In this document: positions 1 through 12,029 of the stretch, in pieces
How the letters are laid out: each line of letters opens with the position of its first letter
Numbering within the stretch: position 1 is the first letter of the stretch
NCBI RefSeq assembly: GCF_040807025.1
Contig: NC_090954.1
Location: 13,347,501-13,411,500, forward strand
Direction: 5' to 3'
Length of the DNA stretch: 64,000 bases
Source: Struthio camelus
Taxonomy: Eukaryota; Chordata; Aves; Struthioniformes; Struthionidae
Program-made: the position numbers and the translations under genes
Notes under the pieces: generated by a model
Told to the model about the DNA's origin: nothing
Databases searched by the model: none
Seen by the model: the letters and a program-made list of their open reading frames with translations, nothing else

Positions 1-1569
1 CTCCTCTGCTGCTAGCAGAGGTTGGTCCCTGCACGTGGAGGCTGAAAACCGTGAGAGCAGGCTGGGGTCCAGCCCGGGGAGCTCCCAGCCCTGGTCCCCA
101 GAGCCTTCCTGGTGCTGCACCACTAGCTATGCAGAGCTGCCGTTTTGGGGTCTGGCAGCACACAGCAACACGAAAATTTGGCACTTTAGCTTCAAAGGCT
201 GCTTTGGGCAGGCCTGCAGGAGTCACCCACCTTGTTGTTGTGCGTGGGGCAGCCCTGAAACCTAAGCGATGCTCTTCATGTCACCAGCACCCAGGATGGC
301 AGCCCCAGCCCCCAAACCACCTCCCTCATCTTTACTGGGCCGCAGCGAGCAAGGACTGGAAGGGGAAAGCCAGGCAAGCAGAAACGGTGGAGTGGGGTGT
401 TGGGCCCCGCTGGCCGGCTCGTTGCCTCCGGAGCAACCGGAGAGAACCGTGCCTCTCAGGCCCAGGAGAACCGTGGCCCTCGGCACTGTGTGCTTTGGGC
501 TCCCGTTCCTGTGCCTGCAGGCAAAGGCACCTCTGGGACCAGAAAGCTCAGCTTTGGGTGCGACCTGGGCAGCTGTGTGCTCCACAGTGTGGCCCACCAT
601 CCTGCTCCCTGGGGCTGCCTGCCAGCGCCGTGGCAGGACGGGGCCTGGGTGCACCTTGTCCCCTCGCTTTCCTTTGATGTGCAGCAAGACGTGTGTCTGG
701 GGGATGCTTGGTGTGGGCAAGGGGCCCGTTTCTGTGGTGAGCATCACTCCACAGTGCCTGAGACCGAGGGCCTGGCCCTGGGAACCCCCCTGTCGCCTCT
801 CCGAGCTGGCTGCAGCGCCTGCGCTCCCGCCTGGCTGCTCTGCTTCAGCGCCGCTTGCACTAACGCCGCGAGCCGCCGCCGGCAGAGGGAGCGGATGCTG
901 CTCTGGCTGCGTGCCGCCGCGCGCTGCTGCCGCGCTGCTGCTCGCCTCCCGCTTGCTGCAGAGAAAGAGAGAGCCAGGGATGAAAAACACAGGGATGTTT
1001 TCTAGCTGGATGGACTAGCTGTGCTGGCACCATTCCTGCATTTTGTCAGAAACTTGGCCCCTGCCCTCCTCCTGCCGCCGTCTGAGCCAGCATGCGCCGG
1101 CAGACAAAGCTGCTACCCCAGCCCTGAGCCCTTGGCTTTGGCCGGGTTCGCAGGCTCCTCTGCACCCCAGCACCCTCCCTCTCTTTTCCCTCAGTGCCCC
1201 TGCCTACGATTTCCATTCCATGATCCCAGGGACCAACCGGGGGTCTTTGACCTTCTAGCACCCCCATCCCCAGGGCTCGGCAGACTCTGCCCGGGAGCGT
1301 GGAGGCACCCTGCGGGGTCTGGAGGGGTTCACTTTACTTAGCCAACGTGCCCAGCAGCCAGTGGTGCCAGGGGCCAAATGGGAAAAGGACATGGGTGGCT
1401 CATAAGATCACAGCCACCCATGGGAAAGTGGGGGAGCAGGGGACACATCTTTTTTTTGTTTTTCTTTTTTTTTTTTGCAATGCTTCCCTCACTTTGTCAG
1501 GGAAGGATATAAGTTGTGCAGCACCTTCTGACCCTGTTGTCTTCCTGTCTCTCTCTTTCTTTCTGCCAG
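1..1569. other. ANXA6 intronic sequence, no exon seen
   Basis: This stretch lies upstream of the 18-nt ANXA6 microexon. I looked for the preceding annexin A6 exon (the end of annexin repeat 7 and the linker that normally reads LDQAREDAQ) and did not find it, so the left edge appears to fall within one long intron. It is GC-rich with a T-rich run near 1450-1477. The open frames of 70-250 codons here overlap each other on both strands and resemble no protein family I know. Confidence 0.6.
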
Positions 1570-1587
1570 GTTGTTGCTGAGACCCTG
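1570..1587 (+). CDS. ANXA6: ANXA6 18-nt microexon (VVAETL)
   Basis: Six in-frame codons reading VVAETL sit between ttctgccag and gtgagtgc, after a long pyrimidine-rich stretch. Mammalian annexin A6 has two isoforms that differ by a six-residue insert, VAAEIL, at this place in the linker before repeat 8. The length, frame and sequence (four of six residues identical, the others conservative) make this the avian version of that cassette. Being 18 nt, it can be skipped without changing frame. Confidence 0.88.
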
Positions 1588-4486
1588 GTGAGTGCCTGCC
1601 CTTTTGCTCCTCAACCTTGTGCATGTTGAAGGGGATGCTCCAGGCCTCGGGTGCCGGGCCGGGGCCAGAGGAGCATCCCTATGCTGGCGGCTCCTCCGGC
1701 TGTGGAGTACATGCCCCCTTGATCGGGGTCCTCACGACGGGATGGGGTGGTGACAGGCAGGGTGGCACGAGGGCTTGTCCCCGCAGCGCTGCCAGGCAGG
1801 CGGACGCAGCGCCGCAGAGGGCGGGGGGGAGAGCCAAGCTGCCGCCCGCCCTTGGCATGGCTGGGTGGGGACCAATCCTGCCCACCAGCTGCTGGTGAGG
1901 GTTCATGGTCCAGGCTTCCCTGCCTCATGGGGACCTGGGGAAGGGGCAACTTTCTGCTGCAGTAGCCCGGCGGGTGTAATGAGTACAGCGTCCCTGCTGA
2001 GCCCAGCGCCAGCCAGGGCGGCAGTTTCACCCGCAGGCAGCGCTAACATGACCTGGTGTGGAGGGTGGTTTCTGCTTCTGGCAGCTTTGCATTGCCTGTT
2101 CAATATTTATAACCCCAAAACGAAGAAAAAATATCCTAACCGCTAGTATTGCGCAGCTTTTTCATAAAAACTGGGAAGCATCTTTTTTCAGAGGTAACGT
2201 GTGTGTGCATGTATGTTCGTGGGTGTGTACAGAGCTGTGCGCACCTATGTATGTTTTTCCTAAAGCCCCAGCAGAAAATGCCTTTTTTGGTCCCGGGGGG
2301 TGGGGGGGAAGGCTGGGGAGCCTTCGAAGAGCAGAATACCTCTTTGCAAGAGGGAGTCCAGGACTGGCTGTCCCAGGAAGGGCTGTTTGACGTCTTTGCC
2401 CCTCTCCGTTATGCCCTTGCCCCTGCTCCCCTCTTCGCTCTGCGCTGCTCCTGCAGAAACTCGCTGATGTCTCCAGCAATGACTCCAGCGACTCCCTGGA
2501 GACCCGTTTCCTCAGCATCCTGTGCACCCGCAGCTACCCCCACCTCCGGAGAGGTAGGAGCACATCGCACACCACTGCCGGCCTCGGCCGGGACACGGGT
2601 GCTCCGATTAACCCTCGGGTGGGCCAGATGGGGCTCCCGGGCAGCGGGAGGCTGGGGTGGTCCCATGTCCTCATCGGTGGTGGGGATGAGGGGATCAGCC
2701 GTCCGCTAGTAGGAGTGTTGGGGGAGATGGTGCAGCGTTGCATTTGGGGTGGGCTGGTTGAGGCTGCCCGAGGTGGCACCCAATCTGGTCCTGTGAAGTC
2801 TAGAAGTCTCCATTTTTAGGGCTTGGGGCTCTTGGGTGTCTTGCTGTCCTACTGCCCCAGGGCCCTGGGGCTGGGATGGAGCCGCTCAGCGGTGACTGTC
2901 TCCTCTTGCCCATCCCTAGTGTTTCAGGAGTTCATTAAAATGACCAACCATGACGTGGAGCACGCCATCAAGAAGCGGATGTCGGGAGACGTCAGGGACG
3001 CATTCGTGGCCATCGGTCAGTGCCCAGCACGTGCCCTTCAGAGGCTTCCTCGGGGCCGCTCGGCGAGGCAGGGTGCCCCGGCCAGCAGCCCCTTCACCCA
3101 CCTTTGCCAAGGCAACGCTGCTTGCCTGATCCCATTGCCTTCAGGCCATGGAGGTTCCCAGCACAGCACTGGATCGGGGTGTTTATGGGGCCGTCCTGTG
3201 GGGCCAGCCCTATAGCTGAGGAGGGTTTTGCAGCTGGCCCAATGGAGGGGTGAGAGGGTGGACGCAGCTCCTCTGTGACAGGCCAGTGGTGTTTACTGCA
3301 GCTTTGCCAGAGCCCCTTGGGCCGTGCCCTTGGGGTGCCGCAGGGCCGGGAGCCCACCATCTCTCCCTTCTTTGTGTGTTGCAGTGCGGAGTGTGAAGAA
3401 CAAGCCGGCCTTCTTCGCCGACAAGCTCTACAAGTCCATGAAGGTGAAAATGGGCTCCTCTGGGGTCAGGTCGCGGGGGTGATGGCAGGTAGATGCCCTT
3501 TGGGTGCTCTGATTCAACCCCACAGCAGAAATGGGGTTTGGCCTCCTCCGGCTATCCCCATGGGAGCAAGGCTAGCTCAAGTCATTACTTGAATGGCCAT
3601 CTGGGATTAGTGGGGGATGCAGCAGGTCCATGTCTCATGGGCAGCAAGCCCAGTGCCATGTCTGAGGGGAGCCCCTGACTTGGACCACGTTGGAGACACC
3701 AGGAGGGTCCCGGGACCCCTCTCCCTCCAGGGTTATTTGTTTGAGCTCCCCTTTGCAGGGAGCCGGCACGGACGAGAGGACCCTCACCCGCATCATGATC
3801 TCCCGGAGCGAGATCGACTTGCTCAACATCCGGGGCGAGTTCATAGACCTGTTCGACAGATCGCTGCACCACACGATCGAGGTGAGGGCCCACGGGCGTC
3901 CCTCCCCGGCGTCTCAGCTTGTCTTTCTGAGCCCTGGAGGTGTTGAGCCTTGCGTGGACCTCGGGCTGGGAGCAGTGCTGAGCCAGGCCCAGGCACCCAG
4001 AGGCTGCAGCACAGCCTTGGGAGGAAAACCCAGCCCCAAACAGCACTGGTTTAGTGGGTCTGGCTGTGAAGGGCCAAATCTGCCTTGCAGATCGCTGCAG
4101 GGTGGCTGCAGCATGGAGCTACGGCCCGCGTGCCCCAGGGCTGCCCTGCGCGCCCCAGGGCTGCCCTGCGCCATGCCCCAGCACAGTAGAGAGCCCTGAG
4201 CTAGCTCTACGCAAGGGCCGTGCTCGTAGCTCAGCTCCCCAGAGTTCACCAGGGTCTCCATGCCACCTGCAGTAGAAATACCAGCTCCCGCCACCCCTCT
4301 AGGGCTGGGAAGGCAGCCGGCAGGTCCTGCTCCCGTCCGCGCTGCGAGCTGCGCTTCCCCGGGCAGGGGTCGCTGGGCGGCCAGAGCGGCGCGTGGCTCT
4401 CTCCGACGTGGGTTTTTCTCTTGCAGAAGGACACCTCCGGCGACTACCGCAAGGCTCTGCTGGCCCTGTGTGGGGGGGAGGACTAG
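1570..4486 (+). CDS. ANXA6: Annexin A6, C-terminal exons (partial, 5' end outside window)
   Basis: Annexin A6 is a calcium-dependent phospholipid-binding protein with eight annexin repeats, acting at plasma membrane and endosomes. Six exons are visible: 1570-1587 (18-nt microexon), 2457-2553, 2920-3015, 3385-3443, 3759-3881 and 4427-4486, all with AG/GT borders and compatible phases. They encode the end of the repeat 7-8 linker and repeat 8. Diagnostic segments are SLETRFLSILCTRSYPHLRR, then VFQEFIKMTNHDVEHAIKK, then the type-2 calcium loop GAGTDE, and the C-terminus KALLALCGGED followed by TAG at 4484-4486. These match annexin A6 rather than shorter annexins because of the linker and the GGED ending. 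The rest of the protein lies to the left of the window. The downstream neighbour on the same strand is TNIP1, as in mammals. Confidence 0.96.
4132..4171. repeat. Perfect 20-bp tandem duplication
   Basis: Two identical adjacent copies of a 20-bp GC-rich unit starting gccccagggc lie in the last ANXA6 intron. It is probably a recent slippage duplication with no evident function. Confidence 0.8.
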
Positions 4487-4771
4487 GCTGTCCGGGACCA
4501 CCGTGGGAGCCCATCCTTCATGTCTGAGCCAGCACGTGCGCGCACACAGCCTTGATGTCACTGCAGCTTTGGGGGCTTCAGGGGACACTCGATTCCCCTT
4601 GGAAGATCCCCACTTTGTGCTAGAAAATGGCACCGCATTGCAAGCAGGGGAGTCTCGGGGAGGGGTCTGTGTAGGGGGATTATATCTGTCTCAATGCAAA
4701 ATGATTCATACTCAAATGTGCCACTAACCCAGTAACTTACCTAGACTGAAAAGACAATTTTAAATCTCAAA

Positions 4772-4777
4772 AATAAA
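4772..4777 (+). terminator. ANXA6: ANXA6 poly(A) signal AATAAA
   Basis: A canonical AATAAA lies 286 bases after the ANXA6 stop codon, followed about 20 bases on by a GT-rich stretch, tgatgttgctgatactgggt. It defines a short 3'UTR of roughly 310 bases. Confidence 0.85.
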
Positions 4778-6860
4778 ACCTTGATGTTGCTGATACTGGG
4801 TCGAGACCAGTCTATTTATTGCGGCAGGTTTGGGTGGGACCAAGCCCCTGTGGAGGAACCGGAGCGTCTCCTTGCTCCTGCGGGCAAACGTACCCAGCGC
4901 CTGCCCACGCCGGGCTGCCAGCCTGGGGAGGGCAGCACGCAGGTCCGGGCTGGGTGCGGGGCTGCCGAACGTGCCTGCGGCTGACCGCTGCGCACGGATT
5001 TCACAGTGAGCTTCGCCGGGCACCTCTGGTCTCATGCCGCTCTCCTCGGGGCTGCGGCCAAAGTCTGGATCTTGTGCAGATGATGGTGTGACAAACCGGA
5101 GGTACAGATCTGACTTCAGGGCATCTCCTTATCCTTGCACGCAGTTTCCTGTGCTCTCAGGCTGCTGAGGGGGCAGTTGAAACGCACCTGCCATGAAGGC
5201 CAGTTTACGTTTGCGTTTCCCCCAGCTCCCAGAAGAAAAGAACTGGAAATTCCAAAACTGGGGAATCCCAGCACTTTCAATTGTTTCCAAGTCAGAAGAA
5301 AATCCCTTAACTCTCCAAATTTTCCTTAGAACTGCCTGGTGAGGAAAGGCTCACCTTCAAAATATCAAAGCAGTATTAGAAATAATAATGCAATGTTATT
5401 ATAACATCAAAACCAGGGGAGCGAATCGAGAAGTAGTAACGTGTAGAGACAAGCTGCAGAAGTTAAAACAATTCATTTCGGTGTTATTCCACTGAAAATT
5501 CCCTCAATGCTTTCCTGCTAAACATCCGCTTACGACAAAAAAGCCTTTCTTGGGGGGAAAACAATCCCACTGAAGCTTTTTCAGCCTCTCAGATACGGAT
5601 TGGTGCTCCCCGGTTGTGCCTGCGTGGCACAGCTAAGTACAAACGCGCCTGCCTTTCCCAACGGCACCTGGGTGGGCTGAACGCGCCTGACTCCCTCCGC
5701 AGCTCACGTTTTGCCTGTTTTGGTGGGAAATTGCTGCAAAGCCTTTGAGCAGATGCACCAGATGTTTTGAAGGGACGATATGAGCACTGATCTTGATCTG
5801 CCCGTCTCTTCCTGTGCTTCAGCGCTGCAGCTCTCGGCTTTTTACCAGAGGCGTGAAGCCACCGGATGGCTGAGCTCGGCAACGGTGACGGCAGGGCAGA
5901 TGCTCTGCGGGCCCGCCTGCGGCTTGTGTTTGCGTGCGAGACCTGGGAGAGGAGCTGCTCCCGTCCCGTGCCGCGTTCCTGCTGGGGCCAGGCGAGTCGA
6001 GCAGGCACCTCTCAGCCCGGAGAGCGTTTCGGTGTCAGGGCCTCGTGCCCACCCCAAGGGCACATCCCCGTCCTGGGGCAAAGCAGGGGCTGGGAACGGC
6101 TGCTTTCAGGCTCCAAGGAAATGTGCTGGCCCAGGGGAGAGACCCCAGAACTGTGCCCTGAGGAGTCGGATTGGGGGCAGGGGACCGCTGCTCCTCGAGG
6201 GCGTGGGGGGACGTTGGCATTAGCACAGGGCTGCAACCCGCACAAGTCATCAGCCCAGCTTACTTGTGGGCCCTTTTCTTGCTGCTAAAATTAAGGCTAT
6301 TCCAAGTGTGGGATGTGCATATAGGGGTGTGTGTGTGTGTGTATCTTGGGCACGGGAATAAATGCTCCGAGGAATTTTCTGGCTATGATGTGACAGCCTA
6401 TGATCGGTGACCTCGTCACCCACAGCCCAGCTGCCTTGACATGGCACAGGAAAGCGCATGAAATCAGACAGCCCTTCTGGGTCTGCTCCCCCAGGCCAGG
6501 CCCTGGGGAGATGCACCCGCCAGAAATCCCGGCTGCCCCCGATGCACCGAGAGTGGCGGCTTTCGTTCCCACGTGCTAGGAATTTCCCTGGCAGGGTGCG
6601 GCTATGAACCCCGCTCCAGGCCACTCCTGCATTGAGGGCAAGATACCAAAGTTATACAGTGTTTGGGGTTGGGGAGGGAGAGCGAGATGGGCTTTCCTCC
6701 TTGAAGAGACTCCCTCTCCTGGAAGACTTCTCCTGGAAATGCCTGCTGCCAAAGACCACCTTCCTGTTACCTAGCCCCTAGTGCTGCAGTAATCCATCTC
6801 CAGCGTCTGTTGCTACAGCTGGAGCAGAAACTAGCCAGCAGCATTTTAATCCCTGCAAAT

Positions 6861-6910
6861 ATTTAAGCATATTTAAGCATATCGCGTTTAAGCATCAGAT
6901 ATTTAAGCAT
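6861..6910. repeat. Four-copy TTTAAGCAT short repeat
   Basis: The motif ATTTAAGCAT occurs at 6861, 6871 and 6901, and TTTAAGCAT at 6887. The first two copies are directly adjacent. The motif loosely resembles POU-type AT-rich sites, but no function is claimed. Confidence 0.75.
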
Positions 6911-9485
6911 CCTGCCTTTGTGTTGCTGTGGTTGGTAGCATACCAACCAGGTTGGTTGGCTGCTCATGGTGGGCTGCCCTATGATCGGGACCGCAAACTG
7001 GACTGAGCAGCCACGGGGAGCTCAGCCACCCTACAACATCTCCAAAATCCTGAGGAGCAGCTATCAGCAAAGAGTTGCCCACCCTGAAGGCAATACGAGG
7101 AGAACTTGGCTGCTTGGGAAGCACAAGCCCGGCCCCAGGAGTCATTCTGCAGCAGGAGAGTTTTCCCTGTTTCTCACCCCAGTGCTTTCTTTTGAGGATG
7201 ACTAATTTGCAGCCAGCTCCTATTCTGACAACTGCTCCCACCTGGTGTGTGCATCGCAGTAATGCGTCTCCCAGAGGCAGCTGAACGAACCTCCCGGAGC
7301 ACCCCTTGCCTTCCCGCTCTGGAGAGCGGGCTGTGGTGAGGGATGAGGTGATTTAACTCCATCTCTTTCCGAGAACTCCATGCCAGGCCCAGAGGAAGAA
7401 AACCTCTCTGGTTAAAAGCAGCTGTGAGGAAGGAGGAAGTGCTGCACTGGCGTGTTGCTTTTAAAGGACTCCAAGCAAAGCAAGCCGCTCATGGGGTGGC
7501 AGCACAATGACAGAGGCTCTGGAGCCTGGTTTTAAATGTACCTCTCCATTGCATAGAGCAGTGGAAGAAACCCAGTGAGCAACACAGAGATGGGGCAGAC
7601 AAAAACAGTTACATTCACAGCCTCAACCTCCTGCACTGCCCATTGCCCCACCGAAGGAACTGGGATGGACTGAGTGTAACCTGCGGTGAAAACAAGGGGT
7701 ATTGAGGCTAGGAACCAGGGACGATACGTGTTTGGCTTGAGTTGAGTGTGACAAAGGAAGAGGAAAGGTGTTTACTTAAGTGTTTGCTCAAGTGTTTATG
7801 TTTCCTTTTTTCTCAACACCCAAATCAATGATTAGAAGTTTGTGTTAACTGGCAATACATTAAATTCAGTAAAAATTCCTTGTGGTCAGGATTATTTTGC
7901 CCATGACAACCCTCTATAAACAAACAGGTCACGGTCCCTACAGACAGCTTCATCCCTATAGCATCCCAGTCTCTACAGAAAATGCACGTTATAGCACAAC
8001 CCCTCCAGGCATGTCTCCACTCCATCTGCTGCCTCCAACCCTGCCCAGTTTGAGGGCAAACAGTGGCGCATATCATGCCTTGCATCTGTGATCCACAAGA
8101 AGGAAAGCAGTCTAACACAAGCAACGAAAGGAAAGATGAGGACAAAATGACAGGAACAAAAAAGCAGAAGAATTAAGAAGGCTATCACTACGGCAAGGTT
8201 TGAAGGCAGGTCTGTGCTGGCCCATACTTCAGGTCTTCAGCATCCCTGCAGAAAAGCTATCCCTGAGGTCAGGGATTTGCACACCAGCTCTTAGTGCACA
8301 GCTGTTCTGCACAATGACCTGCAATGCTGGTAGCAAGGGCTCGCTTCCAGGCAAAGCCAGCACTAGATTTCACAGGTTGCGACATCCAAAAAACCCCAAG
8401 AGCCTGTGTTTTGTGTGCAGAGGGTCAAACCTCTCCCTCTGAATCAGCTCCTGGGGCCACTAGACCCTGGGAGGAGCCACGTTTGGCACACAGAGACACA
8501 CAGGACACTGGCCTCCATCCTTGACCTGGCATCGCACTGCAAGCTCAGTGAGCCACTTCCACCTCATCTGCAGTCCTCCCCGTCCTCCAGAGGGGAGAAG
8601 CCCAGCCAGGGCTTTGAGTCTTGTGAGTTGTCAGAGGTTTTTTCTTTAGTGATTCCTTTTTCCTTTCCAAAGGAAGAAAAAGCAGCATTGATGCTCACAT
8701 CTGTGTGCTGCTCACTGGTGGCTGTTTCCCACAGTGCCCCAACACAGGGGAACGGCAGGTGCCTGAGACAACCTGATTTTCCCCAGCCACGGGGTGAAGC
8801 CAGAACCGAATGTCACAGAGAGCAGCCTGGAGACTGGTGGGCTCTTTGTGTGCGATAAACTTGCTACCAGCACGATTGTATTATGTGATCGTATCAAACC
8901 ACAAGACTATTTCTCCCATGCCACCTCCAGGACCCAAGTTGTGTGTGGTGCTGAGCCCCAAGGCTGTTCTCTGCATCCTGTACCCTATGGAGGCGGCGTT
9001 CCAGGACACGATGCCTGCTGACATGCCCATTTCTCAGGCATGACAACCGGATGAGGCATGGTCCAGGGAGAGAGGAAGAGGGGAAAATCTGCTTTGTGTG
9101 TGTTGTTGATCTTGCAAATTGGGACTCTGAATACTTCAAAGCTTAAGGCATGCAAGCAAATCCTCTGAGGGCTCCCAGGAGCTTGTTCTCACTGCTTGTG
9201 GTACATCTGCTGGTAGGACTGCACCAGGTGCCACCATAATCTGATCCCCGCTGATCATGGAGGAGGGAGGGGAAGGATGGCAAGACTGTGGAGGAAGGCT
9301 GAGGTAGCGATTTCCCCCTGTGAAGTGGGAGACACTGAGCCTGTCTCACATGCCAGAGGGAAAAGGGAGCCCTCCTTTAGCAAGAGGGAAAAGCAAGCAA
9401 AGTGAAAGAAGCCTAGCATCCATGGGAAGTCATCATGCAACTCCGACCCCCTGCAAAGGCAGGGCTCCGCAGGAGGTCTGGAGGA

Positions 9486-9663
9486 GCAAGACTCCTCCAC
9501 AACTTCTTTCTCTGTCCCTCTGCTAACCTCTCTCCTGTTTTGACTCCTTCCACATTCCCTCTGTCTTTTCTCCCTCTCCCAGTAGTCCACTCTCCCAGCC
9601 TCCTTTCCCTCCCTCTTCCATCACCTCTCCCCCTTGCCCTCCATCCCAGAGCCCTTCCATCCT
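9486..9663. repeat. Pyrimidine-rich (CT/CCT) low-complexity tract
   Basis: About 180 bases composed very largely of C and T on the plus strand, with repeated cctctcc, ccctcc and ttccct words. It is a simple low-complexity polypurine/polypyrimidine tract in the spacer between ANXA6 and TNIP1. Confidence 0.7.
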
Positions 9664-12010
9664 GCTAGGTTAATGTGAGTTCCTAATTTGCATAGGCAGC
9701 AGATCACAGTGTTCTGGAAATCCCCTTCTGTGGCCGAGGCTTCCTCCTGAGCTCTGAAAGCGTCATTGTTGTCCTTCTGCTTTCCTTCCCCTATCAAAGC
9801 ACATCAGATCAGCATGATACAAACAGCAGCCCTGAGCAAAACCCACTTTTGATGTCAACAGGCACTAAACGGCAGCACCCCCAAGGCCTTGAGCCCATCT
9901 AAATCCACAAATGGCCCCGGGGCGCCGTGCTGAGCTGGCTGTGCCTGCGGCCTGCTCTGCAGCTGCCCCTTGCTCCTCCGTTGCTCCTGGGTCAGCTCTC
10001 CAGCATAGCCACCCTGAACACCCAGACTCTGGCTGCCCTCCTCGTCCCACAGCTTCTGCCCCAGCAGGGTTTAAATGCACTACTTAGGATCAGTGGATTT
10101 ATTGGGTGTCTTGGGCTGCTGGGCCCCTTCCATGTGGGATTCACACTGTAGGCAGTCCCAGACACGCTCACCCTCCACCCAGTGCTGAGAAGGGACAACC
10201 CAGACAAAGCTGCTCCTGGACAGAAGGAAGCAGGAACAGAGGGGCAGGCAGCAGGAGGAGAGCTCATACACCTGCACCAGCCCATCCTGCTCCCTGCAGC
10301 AAAGCCTGGTACAGCAGCAAACAACGAGGCAATTGCAGTGCCCTCACGTGGATATGCCTCAGCTCGAGGTGCTGACTTGTAGCTTTATAGTCCAGCCCTC
10401 CACACCAAAAAGCTCTAGAACATAAAAATGGCAACTATGAACTCATTTTCAGAGCCACTCATGTGTGCTAGTGAATCACAGCCGCTGTCAGGTGAGTTTT
10501 CTCTCCTCCCAGCACTGAGGGACCAGAGGAATGAAGAAGAACCAATGGGACCTATAGCCTCTGGCATCAGCTAGCCCTGTCCTGGTCACTGGCTTTGTAG
10601 GATGGCATTTGGACCAGTCTGAGTTGGTAACCTCAGGTGGAAATACAAAGAGCAGCCAGCTGGAGAAAAAAAAAGAAGTCTATATGCGTGCAGGCAGCAG
10701 CACAGTGCTGCGTGAATATAAGCAGCCTTTTAGCTAATACGTTCACTTGGCTTCCAAGTCAGAGTCAGCTCATGCCGCAGTGGCACAGCAAACGGGCATG
10801 TTGTGTCCTGTGGGGTAACGCTAAGGAAAGGGGATCCTGAACGTCACTGGCAGGCTGGAATGAGGCAAGTACACAACTCAGATGCTATGGATCTCTTCAT
10901 ATCAGCACAGTTGTATTGACAGAGAATTCACTGCCCTTGCAGAGAAGTTTCCACAGCCATTGCGCACTTTCTGCAACTGTAAGAGTCACCAGACAAGGGT
11001 CCTCCATCCTCCTGGGGTCATCGAAGGAGGAATCTGATCTGGATGTCCCTGACAGACAGAGAAGAGAGCTCTCCTCATGCTTTGGGAGGGGAGTTCAGGA
11101 CCATGCTCAGACAAGGCTCTTTCCCCATGGCCACTGGGGCTGTTTACTGCATGTAGAGATGTAATCCAGCTTTACACAGCTAGCTAGAGAGGTGAAGAGG
11201 CAGCAGAAGAGAACACTGCATCGACTAACCATGTCCTGGGATGTCTAGGCTGCAGGTGGGTGTCAGCCCCCAAAGAAGCTCACCGCTCTTGTCAGGTACC
11301 TGTGCCACCACCACCCAAACTAGTGAAACTACAGCAGACCATTTTTCAGGCCTTGCAGTTCATGCTTCATGACTCTACAGTCATGAATGACAAGGGCAAA
11401 TGCACCTTGTCAGGTACAAAGTTGAGTTTGCTGGCAAGGCACTTGGGAGCTGGAATTGGTCTCTGTAAAACAGAAACACTTAGGTCTTCAATGTTTATTC
11501 CAGCATCAGCTGGCTCCAGCCTTGGTACTGACCATCAGACATCTCGGTGGAAGGTCTCCAAGGACTATCTGCAATTCTGCTGTGACATCATCTGTCTGGC
11601 TTCACCAGTGGAGCCAGCTCTTCCCTACTCTCCTATTGAGAAGCATCCTCCTGTTCTGGGTCCAGAGACAGCCAAAAATGGCATGTTTGCGATGGAAACG
11701 TGGGATGGACAATGACAACATTTCCCCACAAGATGCAACAGGTTCCTTGGGGAGAAGCATGAAGCATTTGTGAACCTGGTTGAGTTGCTCAGAAATCAGG
11801 CGACAAAAATGATGTAACCAGCCTTTCTAGTAGTCTATAAGTGAATCACCAGCCTCGATGACGGCCCCCTTCCTCCCAGCCTCCGCTGACTAATAACCTG
11901 ACACTGTTCAGCTGCCCCCTTTGTGTGGAAAGAATGGCAAAGGAGAGCCCTTTAAATGGTGCCTGGCTCCCTATCAAAACCACGCAGAGGCTGTCTGGGG
12001 CCTCCATCAT

Positions 12011-12022
12011 GGGGAATTCCCC
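12011..12022. promoter_or_regulatory. Palindromic NF-kB-type site
   Basis: GGGGAATTCCCC is a perfect 12-bp palindrome, and its core GGGAATTCCC fits the kB consensus GGGRNWYYCC. It lies about 1.75 kb upstream of the kB site in the likely TNIP1 promoter. Binding is inferred from sequence only. Confidence 0.5.
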
Positions 12023-12029
12023 TTCTCCA

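Larger units (their letters stand above)
4800..12000. other. Intergenic spacer between ANXA6 and the TNIP1 5' region
   Basis: No coding exon, RNA gene or clear transposon is visible here. Open frames are below about 150 codons, overlap on both strands, and lack conserved motifs or paired splice sites. Local features are a short TTTAAGCAT repeat at 6861-6910, a (GT)n tract near 6327-6343 and a long pyrimidine-rich tract at 9486-9663. Regulatory elements for either flanking gene may be hidden here but cannot be recognised by eye. Confidence 0.6.
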
